Origin: Apteryx mantelli
Taxonomy: Eukaryota > Chordata > Aves > Apterygiformes > Apterygidae
Direction: 5' to 3'
Length of the DNA stretch: 64,000 bases
Assembly (NCBI RefSeq): GCF_036417845.1
Contig: NC_089980.1
Span: 57,720,501-57,784,500 of the forward strand
The number at the start of each line of letters is the position of its first letter. Position 1 is the stretch's first letter. Shown one piece after another: positions 1 to 13,000 of this stretch. Under the pieces are notes generated by a model, which worked only from the letters and a program-made list of their open reading frames with translations, was not told the origin of the DNA and did not search any database. The position numbers were made by a program, and so were the translations under genes.

Positions 1-3000
1 GAATATAAAGGAAGCTCTGGTGTACCACTTGTGGATGCAGTTTTGATTCTTTTTTGTATATAACTCCAACAAGATGCAGCAATAAAATCACTGTATAAGG
101 AAATTGTTTCTGATTCATAGCCATCATTCATCGACATTGCTGTCCTCTTCTGAAATAGTAATAGCCTCTTGATTGTTGCATCTCTTTCATCTTCTAGTGC
201 TTCCATAATCCTATTTTAGAGCACTCCATGCATTGTCCATTTTTATTTGTAAACTGAAATAGATGTATAGGGCTTCTTCAAAATGAGCATCTAACCAATT
301 GTTCAGGATCCTTCAGCACAAATATAAGTCCTCGAAACAAGGTACTTCAGTATATTTCCTATGTACTCATTTTTAATAATGAAACACTGGAGCAGATTCA
401 CCATTATCAAAACCTTTTATCAATGTGAGATTTGGTCCATTTTCTTTAATGAGAGCAGCAGATTTGCCAACCCACTACTTCCATGCTACTCATCACTGTT
501 ATAACACCACTTAATTGCATTCTTGTTCCAAGTTTTTAGCTGTTGTTTGAATTCTGTCAAATTACAGATGTGCTCTGCGAATGTCAAGGGCTGCACTGAG
601 GAAAGCAGTAATAACAACCAAGTACTAGCTGAAATTTGCTTTCCTTTTTTCTGAACCCTTATAGCAGTACAGGAGTCAGCCATAAAAATATTATCCTTAG
701 GCTACTGCTGGCATCACATTTGTGTGTCCATAACAATGAATCATGAGCCATCCTTGAGAAGTTTGGTGTAAATCTGGGGGCTAAGTTCCAGATGTTCCTC
801 TGAAACTTTATTTGTTTTTTATTTTTGAAGTTATAAAATGGAACTGAAATTTTGTTTCCGCTGCCCTCCATGAGATTCTAACAAACCAAAGGAAAGACAA
901 AAACTGATCTTCTAGAAAGTGCGCTTGTCTTCTTAAACAGACACACAGAATCTATGCATAGGAAAAGTATTCAAGGAATGTTTACAGAAGCCATCTGAGA
1001 AATGTTTTAAAGCACTTTCCCATTCCACTTACACCCCAAATAATGTGAGAACAGCTTCCTTCACTGTATTTATTACTTCTACTTCTGATCCCAATAGGAA
1101 GAACTGTGAAGACATGTATTTTGTTTTGGTCTGAGTTTAACAACAGTTTAGATCCCAGCATTCCTGCTTTCACTAGAGTCATCTCACTCAAGCCTGCCAA
1201 CAGGTCAACAATGGAGTAAATAGCAAAGTTATGGATCAGCTGTACAGCATCAAGCAAAATAAAACTGTATTTGATGCAATATTAACAACAGGAGTTTGTT
1301 CCCTGCACTCCAGGTCAAAGAAAGAATGTCTTTTTTCTGAGGTGGCCCTGCAGGCCTTGCATTTTGACCTGTAGGACATTAAAATGAAGACTGACAGGGA
1401 CAGGAAGGAAAGAATAAGTTTTAGGGAAGAGCATCCCTCTTGGATAGGCCCTAGTTTCATCTGCTTCTTTCCATGCTAACTTAAGTATCTCATCTGGTCT
1501 CTCAGTCGCCTTCCTGTTTGTACAAGGAGAGTTATCTTTTAAGAAAACCTGGATAAAAAATATTTATGTATCAGAAATGACACCTTGGGTTGGATCCTTA
1601 AAGTGAGTAGCAGCCCAGCCCTGCACAAAGCACCACAACTTGCTGGTCTCTTCCCTTTCTTTTTGCTTTGGGAGCCACTCTGGACAAAGAATTAAAAATA
1701 AGCAGTACACATAGAAACACATGCATCACCAAACACTCTTTGCCTCCCCAGTTCCAGACAACCGGGTAAAGCAAAAACACTGAAAGGAGCAGAGAAGAAA
1801 GTCCTGCCACTTAAAGTTTAGGAATTGCTGTAAAGTCACCAGCAGTGACAGAGCTGACTTGTTCTCTCTCTCCTCATCATCTTCCCAACCGCTATTGGGG
1901 AACATCAACAGACTTTTAAGCACATCTGGAGAGTAAGTGCAAAAATACCCCTTGATGCAAATGAATTGCTCAAATGCAGCTAGGGAACCACCCAGCTCCA
2001 ATCCTATAAGTGGTCTGAAAATCCCTGAGGCACCATATCACTTATTATTACACTCTATTTTCAAAAGGTGTCTTTGCTTTTGTGAGTGACCTCAATTCCT
2101 ACATCTCAGTAGGCAGCTGTATCTGACACTCAGTACCACTCTTGTTGCTCCTGAAGAGACCTAAATGGTTGTGTCCATTTCTGCATGAAAGCTCCTTCTC
2201 GCTGTCTACTCACAGCAGCCCAGATCCCCATTCTTACAGGAACCCTCTGCAACAATTTTACCTCCTAATGCTTTATCATCCCACACAAAGTCACAGGAAA
2301 ACAAGCAACAAGGCCAAAGCATCACTTCGTCACATACGTGGCCAAAAGGGGAAAGATCTCCACAGACCCAGACAGGCAGGGAAATGAGGTCTGACCCATG
2401 CCTGCAGCTTTAACGGACTTCAGTGATCATCCTCCTTTTGCCAGAGTATTGCCACGGATAGGTCTGACCGGCTGCAAGGAGCTAGCTCATCACATGCGCT
2501 TTTTCTAAGAGCAGCGTGGTGAATATATTCCCTGGCAGTTGAAGCGCACAAAAGATCCTGAGCAAGAGTTTGGAAAGTGTGCAGTGCCTCTGTGTACTAA
2601 AATACATCTTCACAATACATATCCCTCTCTTGCCTTTTATAAACCCAAGATGCTAGGCAAATTTTCTCCATTTGTTTGTCCTGTTAACTTCATCTTTAAC
2701 TTCCCACTTTGAATATCCCACCCTGAGTTCTGGAAGACAGTTATCTCAAGGTAAACACTATTTATGCTGCACATACTGATATGCTGAGACAGTGTGGTTC
2801 TGTATCACCACCCATACTGGATCATAGCTTTTATAATCTCATAAATTCATTTTTTTTAATAGGAATCCACTAGTTTATTGTGGTCAAAAAGTTGTTAGGG
2901 TCTTGCTGATGATTTAGATGAAAAAAAATACTTTTTTTAAAAAAATTTCTCTATGCAAGTTTATTACTTTACACTGTTAAGTAAGTACTGAAATAATTCT

Positions 3001-5244
3001 TTTTCCAATATTTAACAATAAGATACGTATGTTAAAAATTTGCAAAGTACACATAGCAACTGGTAACATTAGCTCAGTGTCTGCTGCAAACCAGCACAGA
3101 ATATGTGGATGTAACAATTAGGAACCATCTGGTGACCTGCCACTTGCTGGTACAGGAATGACATTTCAATTAAGTTTTATTATCAGAAAGTGTAAATGAT
3201 AGCTCCCATTCGAAACCCCAGAGCCACTAAACTGTCCAAATAAAGAGAAGGATGTCACCCAGTTAATGGGTTGGATCACACTGCTTGATTACATACTTTG
3301 TAAGTAATGTGCTCCTTTCCCATGTTCTTGGGCACAAATCGCTTATGCAGTTGGATTTTTAAGAATTGGCCATATGGCAGGTAAATTGGGAATCACACTG
3401 CAATTTACTGAGAACAGGGCAATACAATAGATGAGTCAATCACTTCCCAGGTTTGACAAGCCAGAATTGCATCTTGTGCAAGACAAAGAGAAGAAACAAA
3501 CTGAAAAAACATTTTCTAACAATAAAGCTATGCCAGCTAACACTGCAACTGTGTTCAGGTTCACCTGGAGCTGTAAAACAAAACCCAGAAATTCTTCTTC
3601 TCTCCCACCTCAATAGCTCACATTACTATCAGACAGTGATTCAGATGGTGGTCTTCAAGGTGCTGGAAGAAACCCAGCCTATCAGCAAGTTTGAAAAAAG
3701 AGACAGATTATTAATGGGGTAGAAGCAACAGACTCACAGTCTTTCAGCTATGAAATATGTTCCCGTACTGGATGAACAAGCCCTACATTTCCTGTTCTCT
3801 CTCAGCCATTGATAACTATTATTGCTATGATTTTTTCCTTTAATTTTTAGTATACAACAGTAAGAGTCTGTCAAAAAAATATCAGTCACCTCATCCAAAA
3901 ATATTTCATCTTTTCTACATTACAGTTTAATTAAAGCTTTAGTTCCATTAAAGAAATAGATTCTGCAGCTACTGATCCATGAAAGTTATTACAGATCTCA
4001 ATTTTGAAGTCATGAAACCAATCTGCGACAATCACAGCACCTGGAGAAGGTCTGTTCTGCTTCAGCCAATCTCCAGTTCTCTAAACCAGAATCAGAAATT
4101 ACAAACAAGAAAATTAAATCCAGATTGTGACCCACCGTGCTCCGAGCTCATTCTAGAACACCTCCACAGACCCAAACCAGTGAAGAGTCAATCAGTCTCG
4201 GGAGAACTTCTCAAATGGGATCAGTGCACATTCACAAATGCACAGATACACTTGACTTTGCAACACTAAGCATTAACCTTAAGAATCAGTCAGCTTAAGT
4301 ATGAGAGTAGAGGATTTCTGTCCATTCGTTTTTAACTTTCAGTATTTTCACCTTTATCAAGGGTGACTGCAGACAGAAATCACTGCCGTCCTCCACACAA
4401 CCAAACCATCACAGCCTTTAGATTAAGCTTCATTGCACAAGTATAATATTGGTTATTATTTATGCTTTTTGGTCACCATGTATCAAGGTAAGTATTTTTC
4501 CCTCCTTAAATGTTTTCTCATAGGCCCACTGTTTTGTAAGACAGCAAGCTTAGTATATATAGAAACTATTCTGAATGTTGAAACATTAGATCAAACCCTA
4601 ACAGAAGTTGCCTCTACTCCCTGCAGTCAAGCAAAAACATCAGTGGCATAATCCTATTCTCCGAGTAAGTTCTGCTTGGAAACTGAATGGCCAAAGTGCT
4701 CCCAAGAGTAGCAATTAGTATTTTAGCCAGTGAAATCATTTTGGGAGGCTCTTGTAGGTTTAATGAATTCCCCAGTAGTCACTCCATCACAGTATTGCCA
4801 GCATATTAGCTACTGCTACAGATAATGTTGCCAATACATTATAAGCCCTGGATTATTCACTCAGAACTGCCTAAAATTTTAATTCGATGAATTCTGCATA
4901 CGAACTCTTCTCAGATGGTGATACTCTGTGTTAATGCAATCATAGATGGGCCATTTGGGAGCATAACAAGACTGAACTCAGTACGCTTGGCAGGATGTCA
5001 CTGGGAAAAGGTAAGGCAAAGCATTTCTCACCCAAACTCCTGCTTTTTCTCTCTTACCTTCCTAATGTTTGTGCCTCTAAACTAGAACATAATTAGATCT
5101 ACCCCTTCTGGACTTCATTTTCTGGATTAGAAAAAAAGCACAGGGGAGAGGTCTGACTGAAAACTCAGGCTCCTTGTGTATTCAGTCAGCATTTAGAGAT
5201 GAATACTGAAGTGCTGGATTCAGCAGTGACACACAGAACTACAG
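1..5244. other. Intergenic AT-rich DNA, no gene recognised
   Basis: No open frame here exceeds about 96 codons (the longest is at 3,979-4,269 on the plus strand). None shows a recognisable domain, splice-bounded exon structure or homology that I know. The sequence is AT-rich with short A and T runs, as expected for unique non-coding bird DNA. The nearest recognised gene begins more than 50 kb to the right. Regulatory elements could be hidden here, but single-sequence reading cannot show them. Confidence 0.6.
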
Positions 5245-6235
5245 AAGACAGCACTTGAAAGAATTAGGGATTTCGTCTAACCCATCCCTGTGCCCTTAGG
5301 CAAAAATCAGCTTGTAACTACATCACTTCTGACAGATTTTTGTCTAGCTTGTTCTTAAACCCCCCCAGTAAAAGAGACTGCAACTTCCCCAGGCAACATA
5401 TTCTAGTGTTTAATTATCATGACTCTTAAAAGTTTTTCCCATGTCTGACTTCAGTGTCTCCAATGCTGTTTAAGTCCATTATTTCCCTTCTTATACACTA
5501 CAGACAGAAAGAATAAATTATTCCCTTCCTCTTTAAGGCAGCTTTCTGTGTCTTAAGACTCACCTTTCCTCTTAGATTCTTTTCTCTGAACTAAGCAACC
5601 ACAGTTCTTTCAGCCTTCCCTCATAGGTCACTATTTTCTAGTCTTTCCTACTGCTCTCCAATTGGAGCCCACATCTTCCTTGAAATACTGTACCCTGAGC
5701 TACAGTCACTCCAGATGAAATCTTCCTACATCCTAGTAGAAAGAAAGAACTACTTCAGTGCCTTCCAGTCTCTCCCTGTGTATTATCTGCAAGTGTAATA
5801 CGTGTCTTCCCTCTTCTATCAGTTAGCTGTTAATGAAAATATTGAATATGCCCAGACTCATTACAGACCCTTACAATTCCTCACTACTACCTATTTCCAT
5901 TTTGACAGTGAACCGCTGAGAACACAAAGCCAGCCACATTAGGAATTTCACATCCAGAGCATGTTCCCCAGCTTGTTGGTAGGAATGTCAGAGCATCCTA
6001 ATGTCAGGACACATGACATCTACTGATTCTCCCCTATCCAAACAGCCTGTTACACTGTCATGGAAAAAAAAATAGATTAGTCTGATATGATTTGTTCTTG
6101 ACAAAGCCATGCTGGCTATTACTCATCTCCTTGTTATCTTCCAAACACTTACAGACTGTTTATATGACAATTTGTTACAGTATTTTCCTCCTGGATTTCA
6201 AAAGGATAACATCAGTCAGACAATATACAGGCAAT
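5245..6235 (-). mobile_element. Ancient CR1 LINE fragment (reverse transcriptase part to 3' end)
   Basis: Read on the minus strand this follows the CR1 order from the middle of the reverse transcriptase to near the 3' end. On the plus strand, the stretch around 6,100-6,125 (tgacaaagccatgctggcta) is the complement of the conserved CR1 RT segment that also occurs in the young copy at about 28,750. The blocks around 5,330-5,480 (complement of the 'frame, gap, late UTR' part with tttttccc) and 5,600-5,640 (tccctcataggtca) are likewise CR1 landmarks. It is heavily mutated, with many indels and no long open frame, so it is an old insertion. It resembles the older amniote CR1 type more than the young avian type. 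The exact subfamily and ends are uncertain by tens of bases. Confidence 0.8.
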
Positions 6236-9200
6236 CAGTAGTAAGGACAGTATGTTCAGAAAAACAAATGATGAGTAAGTGAACACAACATACCTCAGTG
6301 GCTCAGTCTATAAGTAAACAAAACTTTAATAGATCAGAGTGCACTTGACTAGGGGAAGAAAAAAAAAATCTGCAAATGAGGCTCAATAAATCCTTTATGT
6401 CTCTTACTCATCTTCACTCACTATCACCAAAGTAATGAAATTAATGTGCCTGTTAAGACAGACTCACCAGAACACACAGAAACCTAACAATGAAATAGCA
6501 TTAAACCATAGCAGTATGACCAGACTCATTCAAGTCTCAGAACAAGTTTGCCTTAACAGGATGATTGGACTATTACAAAACTTCACTAACAAGATAAATG
6601 GCCCAGGACGCTCTAATGAGGAGTAGGTGTTTACATGAATCAGAATAGAAGTTGCATTTCCATTAAATAGGCTGGAAATGGCTTATGGTACAGATTTCTC
6701 ACCAGCAGTGTTTAGGAAGAAGTTTCCTTTCAGGTGTGATCAAAAAGAGGTTCACGTCTTCTGTGATGCATCAGACACTGGCTCTTGCTGAAGACAGGAG
6801 GAGAGCCTGAATCAGAAAGAAATCCAGACACTCACAGTGATATACAGGTACTCAGGCTATGCCAAAAATAATAAACTAAGCAGGCCCAGAGCACAGGCCT
6901 GTCCCTGACACATAATCATCTATGCTGTTTAATGGCCTGCACCTCCCCAGCCGGGCTTTAGCCTCACCCAGCAGCCCCAAGCCACGTGCGCAGGCTGGGG
7001 TTGGAAGACAGTACAGGCTGCGACAGCTCCCCGGAAACAGACTGGACAAGACCCTCCCTGTCTTGAAAGCCAAGAATTTGACCATATGGAAACAATCTGC
7101 CACTGGACTGTGGCCAGAAAGTCGAACCTTGACCTGCTGTGTTTACTATTATCAAGCGTGTAGCTCTGGAGACCATCCTGGACACACAAACCATTTCCCA
7201 GAGTGGAGTGAAGCACCCTGTTGGGAATCTGTGACTAACATCAAGCATGTCCCATCACTCACCATCATCTTGACATCGTATTTTTGGATTAACCTAGTAA
7301 GCAGCTTGCTCTCTGCTCACCGCACTGAGAGGCTGGGCTGGGTGTCCGCTGGTTCATACAGAGAAGGCAGGGAGAAGGGCTAAGATCCCTACAAACCTTG
7401 CTCCTGGATCTTAGTGCATGCCTGGGCAGAGAAGCACAGCTCCCTTTTTCCCCACTCAAGTACAGCATGTCCCTCCCTATGCCTTGGCAGATCCCAGTCT
7501 GCGCTTTAGGAGAGGTAGGTATAAGTCCTCTTTCTCTAAGAAAGGGCATAATGTAGAAATGATCTTCTTGCTCCCAGAATGTCAGGGCCCCTCCAGACCT
7601 CAGTTCTCGTGGGAGAGCAGAAAGATGGTCTCAGACATGGTTGGAAGGGCAGAGATATTGCAGGTCTTCACATAAATGTCAGCAAAAAAAGGAGGTGGTG
7701 AAGCTGAAATACACTTTTGTGCCTCCACATCCCACTGGCTCTAATCTTCACCTTCTTTCATGGACCAGCATTTTTCTTCACTCCACCCAGTACTAATTTC
7801 CTTCATCCTTGCCTTAAATGCCTCTCCACTGCTTCCTTCCACTCATATATCCCTTAATCCCATTTTACCTTCCTGCCAACATTTATGCCTTCTCTTTCCA
7901 AATTTGTTCAAGTGCTTGCTGAATTTTCAGCTGGACTCAGATTATACTTCCCCCAAATAAAAAGCTCCTATAGGTGTAGCATCCATTTCTCCCTTAATTT
8001 TCAGTATTAGTTGGATTCAGGCCTGTGCTGAATCACACGCTTCATGCAAGACAGCTCTTCAAAACTTTGGAGCTTCCAGTTCATCCATTTTGACCATTCA
8101 ATTTGCACCTTCATACCTAGAAAACCTTTTTTAAAGAAATCTTTTCTTTCAAATTGTTAACTGGCAGACTGCCATGTATTGAGCACCATAAGGAGTAAAA
8201 GTTGAGTGGCAGACAACCTGATCTGAGCCAAAAGCTGATCTGCTTGTCTCAGCAAACATTGGTGGAATCCATAAACTCTTTAAAACGACTACCTGTGGTG
8301 CTGGGAGAGAGTATTGTGGAAACATTTTGTTTAAGTAACCCCAAATTTACACAATAATATCTGATGTCGATAAGAGAAGTAACTATGGTGTAGCAGAGAT
8401 GGACCAAAAATTGCATAAGATAGATCATTAAAGGAAAAAAGAAACCCAACTAAAGAATAGCTTTAAAAATTATGAACATTAAGACCAGCAGAATTTGCTA
8501 TGCCAGAACAAAGCTACAGCATGCTTTGCTTCATTGCTGGCGCATGACTCCAGCTTTAGTATGCTTAATAAATCATTCTGAACCTTGTTTTTGTACTGGA
8601 TTTTTTAAAAGATCTATCATGCAGATAGTTCATTAACTTCTTTATTTAGAATTCATTTTGTTTTAACAAACCAAAATGTATCCATTAAATACACGCTTAC
8701 ACACATAACTATCAAACTAGGAACTGCTGGTTTTATTTTAACTTTGCCCCAAAACATTATTAATCTATTCCTTTTTTCAAAAAGAAAAAAAAAAGAAACA
8801 GAACCACCCATAAAAGTACTTTGCATTTTCTAGTTCAGTTTGATTTCACTGTTCATGGATAATCCTTAGATACAATGCAAGAATGTAGTAGAGTTTTTCT
8901 TAACACTTTTCCTATGGAAAGCTATTCCACAGCTCCTGGGGCAGGGCAGAGTGTGTGTTATGCACTTCTTTGCATGATCTGTGATAAGAAATTAACTTTT
9001 GACTTTAAATTTGGTTTCTTTTCTCAAAAGGAAAAAATACAAAGAGCCAAATCAGAAGCCAGCTTGCTCAGGTGGTTTGGGATTTCAGTAACAATTGCTT
9101 TAAGCATGGATATGGAGCTTTTAATACTGCGCTCGTTAAATAATTCAGGCTTGAATCTATTATCAAAAAAGTGAATTTGTAACTTGTAAACAAAAGGGCA

Positions 9201-9957
9201 AAATTCTGTTACTAAGATTTCCCAAGAGCTTGGACTTGAGACTTCTTGGCTGCAGTAAGAGCTTTGCCTCCTGTGTTACTGTCCCCTAGGCAAAAGAGAT
9301 GACTTGCATGCTTTTTCAGTGTGCAGATACATTCACTTCATGTTGAATTTTAACTGGACCTATCAGAGTTATCAACTGAAGCAACTCTGAATACCTTACT
9401 CAATGTGAGCAAGGAGAGAGATGCAGAGATCTCAGAGTTACAGACCGGAAACTATACAGAGAATTTGTCATCTTACTAACCACTGCCTTTAGCAGTTGTT
9501 GTCATCAACACCCACTTGTCCATGAGCTCCAGAAGTCAGACCCAGGATCAGGATTCCTATGAACTGCTGTTTGTAGTTTTTAAATAAATGTATTTTTCTC
9601 TGCACAATTTTTCAACAGCTGGAACAATCTCCCACCCAAATTTTTCAGGTTATATCCTGCTTCCCATATTAGATTTAAGTCAACTATTGTTAGATTAAGG
9701 CTATAATTTTCTTTGGCTGCATCATATTTAAAGGTGTCAGACCTCAGAGCAAAAAAATAATTCAAGAGTAAGAAGCTGTAAATTATGGAACAGATCTCCC
9801 TTCAACAGAGGGCAAACTGGTAAATTTATCACAGAGCCAGAGTACAATGAAGCCCTGTCGTTCAAAGATAAGCTGAAAAGACCTTTCCTCTGGGAACTAA
9901 CCACTTAGTTAAATAATGATATGCCAAGTTTTAAAAGCTGTTTATCTAGGATTTTAC
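6236..9957. other. Intergenic DNA with a GC-richer patch at 6.88-7.66 kb
   Basis: No gene recognised. The patch at about 6,880-7,660 is richer in G+C than its surroundings and carries overlapping open frames on both strands, the longest being 153 codons at 6,922-7,383 (plus). The translation is low in recognisable motifs and has no domain I know. Overlapping frames on both strands are what GC-rich non-coding sequence gives by chance. It could be a decayed LTR or other repeat. The rest is AT-rich with no feature seen. Confidence 0.5.
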
Positions 9958-10000
9958 AGAGTGGCTGTACTGGGTCTAACTAAAGGGCCAATAAAAAGAA
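9958..10000 (-). repeat. Short CR1/L3-type LINE 3'-end fragment
   Basis: The plus-strand stretch ggctgtactgggtctaacta and what follows is the reverse complement of the widespread amniote repeat end that reads roughly 'tggacctttggtctgacccagta...'. The same end is seen in the opposite orientation at about 24,260-24,285. Only about 40 bases match well, and beyond about 10,000 the resemblance fades. The family assignment (CR1/L3-like LINE versus a SINE sharing that tail) is from memory and uncertain. Confidence 0.4.
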
Positions 10001-13000
10001 AAAGGAGGGGAGGCAGCACATCTACAGTAACTTTTCCTCACTATACTCTCAGCCTTTGCTGGTATATGCCCCCAATGACACATCCTTAAAAAGATGTTGC
10101 TGATCCCTGCAGTGCTAGAGTAATCGTTTCAGCCAGCTGCATCCCAGACACCTTTACTCCCTCCTTTTATCTCTGTGGGAAAGCACACATGGGACCCTCA
10201 CTCTGATCCTTCTGACTTCCATTTTTTCCCAAGGGTCTGTGGTGAAAACATAGCCTTTCTTCCAGCAGGAGAGGTGGAGAAGATAAAGGTTCACAACACA
10301 TGCCTTAGTCCCAATTAAAAAAAAAAAAAAGTCAGGCTAACTAGGTTTGTAACACTGGACATGCTTTAGTGTGTCTTGATGGTCAAGAGACCCCAGATCA
10401 ACTAAGAAGAATTATCAGATTGAAATTGGGTTGTTTCAAGTGATTTTTATTGTTCTCAGCAATCTACACATACCATCAGCCAGTCTTTATTTCCAATGAC
10501 ACTGCAGTGAACTTCAGAACTTGAGACTGTCACATGGATGAATGTTGAATGAACACAAAGATAGGCTGGGAGTCTGTAATCAGTATCTTTTCTACACCTC
10601 TTGGCTGATCAAGAATGGCACCCTGTCCCTCTTTGGGGTGCTAAAAGAGTCTTGTTTTTCCAGAAGATTGATTCCTCTCCTAGGTCTGTACTCTGGCATT
10701 GGCAGTGACATACGAAGCAAAAAGGACAATTGTTTTTTCCACAAGCTCTGCTGAGTATGCACTCCTGAAAGCAGAAACAGCTTGTTTATATCAATAAGTC
10801 AAGCAAGCAAAGAGCTGGAGTTACTGACAGCCTGCTGGAAAACCTGTTTTTGGAGCAGCTGCTGGTAATGAGAAGGCTCAGTGACCAGGTGTTTCCATCA
10901 CAAGGTTCCCACAATGCTCCATCCTACTGTGAGGCTGTGAAATGTGGCAAGACTGACTGAAGGGGAAAATGGATAGGCAGAGTTTTAAGGTATCTACGCT
11001 TTTCTCTGACCTTTAGCAGTTGTTCTACAAATGGGCTGAATATAGTTTTGCCAAGCTCTTTTAGCCCTCTGAGAGTCCTTTAGGCACAAAAAGGCATTCA
11101 CTTTTCCCTGACATCCCCCACAGTTTAGAGATAATACAGCTTATTCATCAGTGCCAAGTTTCCAGCTTCTTCCTATCCACAATAGATTTTTTAAATAATA
11201 AATATTCATTCATTGACCTGGAAAATCTGACTTCTTGTACTATTTCTGATTTAGACCAACACAATTAAATAGTGCATTTTTACCTGGATATTCTCCACAC
11301 TCAGACACCTGTTCTCCTTCAAAAGTGTAAGGGGTAACAACAAAAGTGCAAAAGTAGTTCCAAGAATAACCCCCACCCTCACGTAATCTTCTGTAAACCA
11401 AGGCAGAAGGGTTATTGTGGGAAAGGAGGTAGATTATGAGGGACCAAGAAGAGGGGTGATAGGATAAACTTCCCTTGGGCATATGTCCCACATATGCTAC
11501 TGAATCTCAAGGATGTTATACCTATTCATATATTATACTTGCAAACACACAGAGCTTCTTAGGGAAAGTTATCACCCAGGTAAGTGCAGTACACAGAATT
11601 TTTTAATCACTTCCTTTCAAGCTAGACTTTTGCAAAACTCCACCTAGCCTAGCAGCAGTGAGAAACCAGCTCCAGCCTAACTCCATCTGGTCTCCTCCAG
11701 CACCCTCAATACATAGGAAATAACTAGCCTGAAACACCTACTTAACCTCCACTCCAGTCATTCACTTTTCTGCCTTCAGTCAAAGTAGCAATTTCTTCCC
11801 TGGCCTTTGATTGTCACCTCCATATCAGGTTGGACAGGAACAGAGAGGACTGTGGATGCCCTCAGGGGCCTGACACTCTTCAAAACATACCTTTATGCAG
11901 TACAACATGGATCTTACCCCCACAGACACAATTGCTGTTGAATTCAGAGCCAGATTTTGGTGTAGTTCTTACAAAAACCCAATGCCTTCCACAGATGAGC
12001 TCACCTAAAAGCCCTCAGGGCTATATCCCTTTCCCCTTCCCCACAGCTCCCCAAGCGATGGATACTCTCAGCTGTGTGATGGAGAGCAGCTGCAGACATG
12101 TCCTCCCATCATACCCACCTGTGGCTTCACTTGCTCCCAACCTTCCTTGGCTCACATCAGGCAGCTGAGCCAGCCCACAGATACCCTTTCCTCCTTCCCC
12201 TCAGCCCCAACTGGGGCCTGACACAGCACACCAACCATAGGCACCATTTAGAAACACCTCTGCAATTTAAATGTTGCTGGCTGCTGCCTCACAGGAAATG
12301 AGCTACAAAAGTCTGCTGCTGAAGAGCAATGCTGACCCTTGGTAATACATTTCTGCAGATTAACTCTTTCTGCTTCATCACCACAGCATCAGAGATACTT
12401 TATTGGCACTTATTTTCCCAATAGCTTCCCACTATCCCAAACAGGGGAACAGCAGTGACAGTAGCCATTTGCCATCTAACAGCACAGGTGGGTTCCTGCA
12501 AATACAGCTTACCTAAATGCCATCTGCTCTCCCATGTACTCATGACTGTTTTTCTTGTGTAAGAAAATCCTGGATTTAGTTTACATAACCCTCTGAGGCA
12601 TGTTAAGCCCAAAGCCTAATTGTTTTCAAGATGAAGACATCACACAATCAGGGTCTAAAATTGGGAGTTCTGAAATCTAGTTGTGGGTAATTGCCAAAAA
12701 AGTAAAAAGAACTAAAAGAAGAAATTTCTCCTTTTCTCCTGCCTTAGCCTTTGTCTGAACTCACCCGGTTTGTTTTTGCTAGCTCTCATGTTTATAGTCA
12801 ACATGAGTCTCACACTGGGTTGTCCCAATATGCATTAGTAATTTCAAAGGGCTCTGTTCTTCTGTGTATTCTTCACCCTTGCTGGAAGAGCACTATTAAT
12901 CACCTAACAGCTCCACATGTCTCCATACTGAAGAGGCTGTCATTCCCCCCCGAAGCATCACCCCAAAGCCTTGTGGGTGAGCCTGCCCATTTGCCCTGCT

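Noticed and set aside
6922..7383. 153-codon plus-strand open frame
   Set aside because: Overlapped by several minus-strand frames of similar size in a GC-richer patch, with no recognisable domain. It looks compositional or like decayed repeat.
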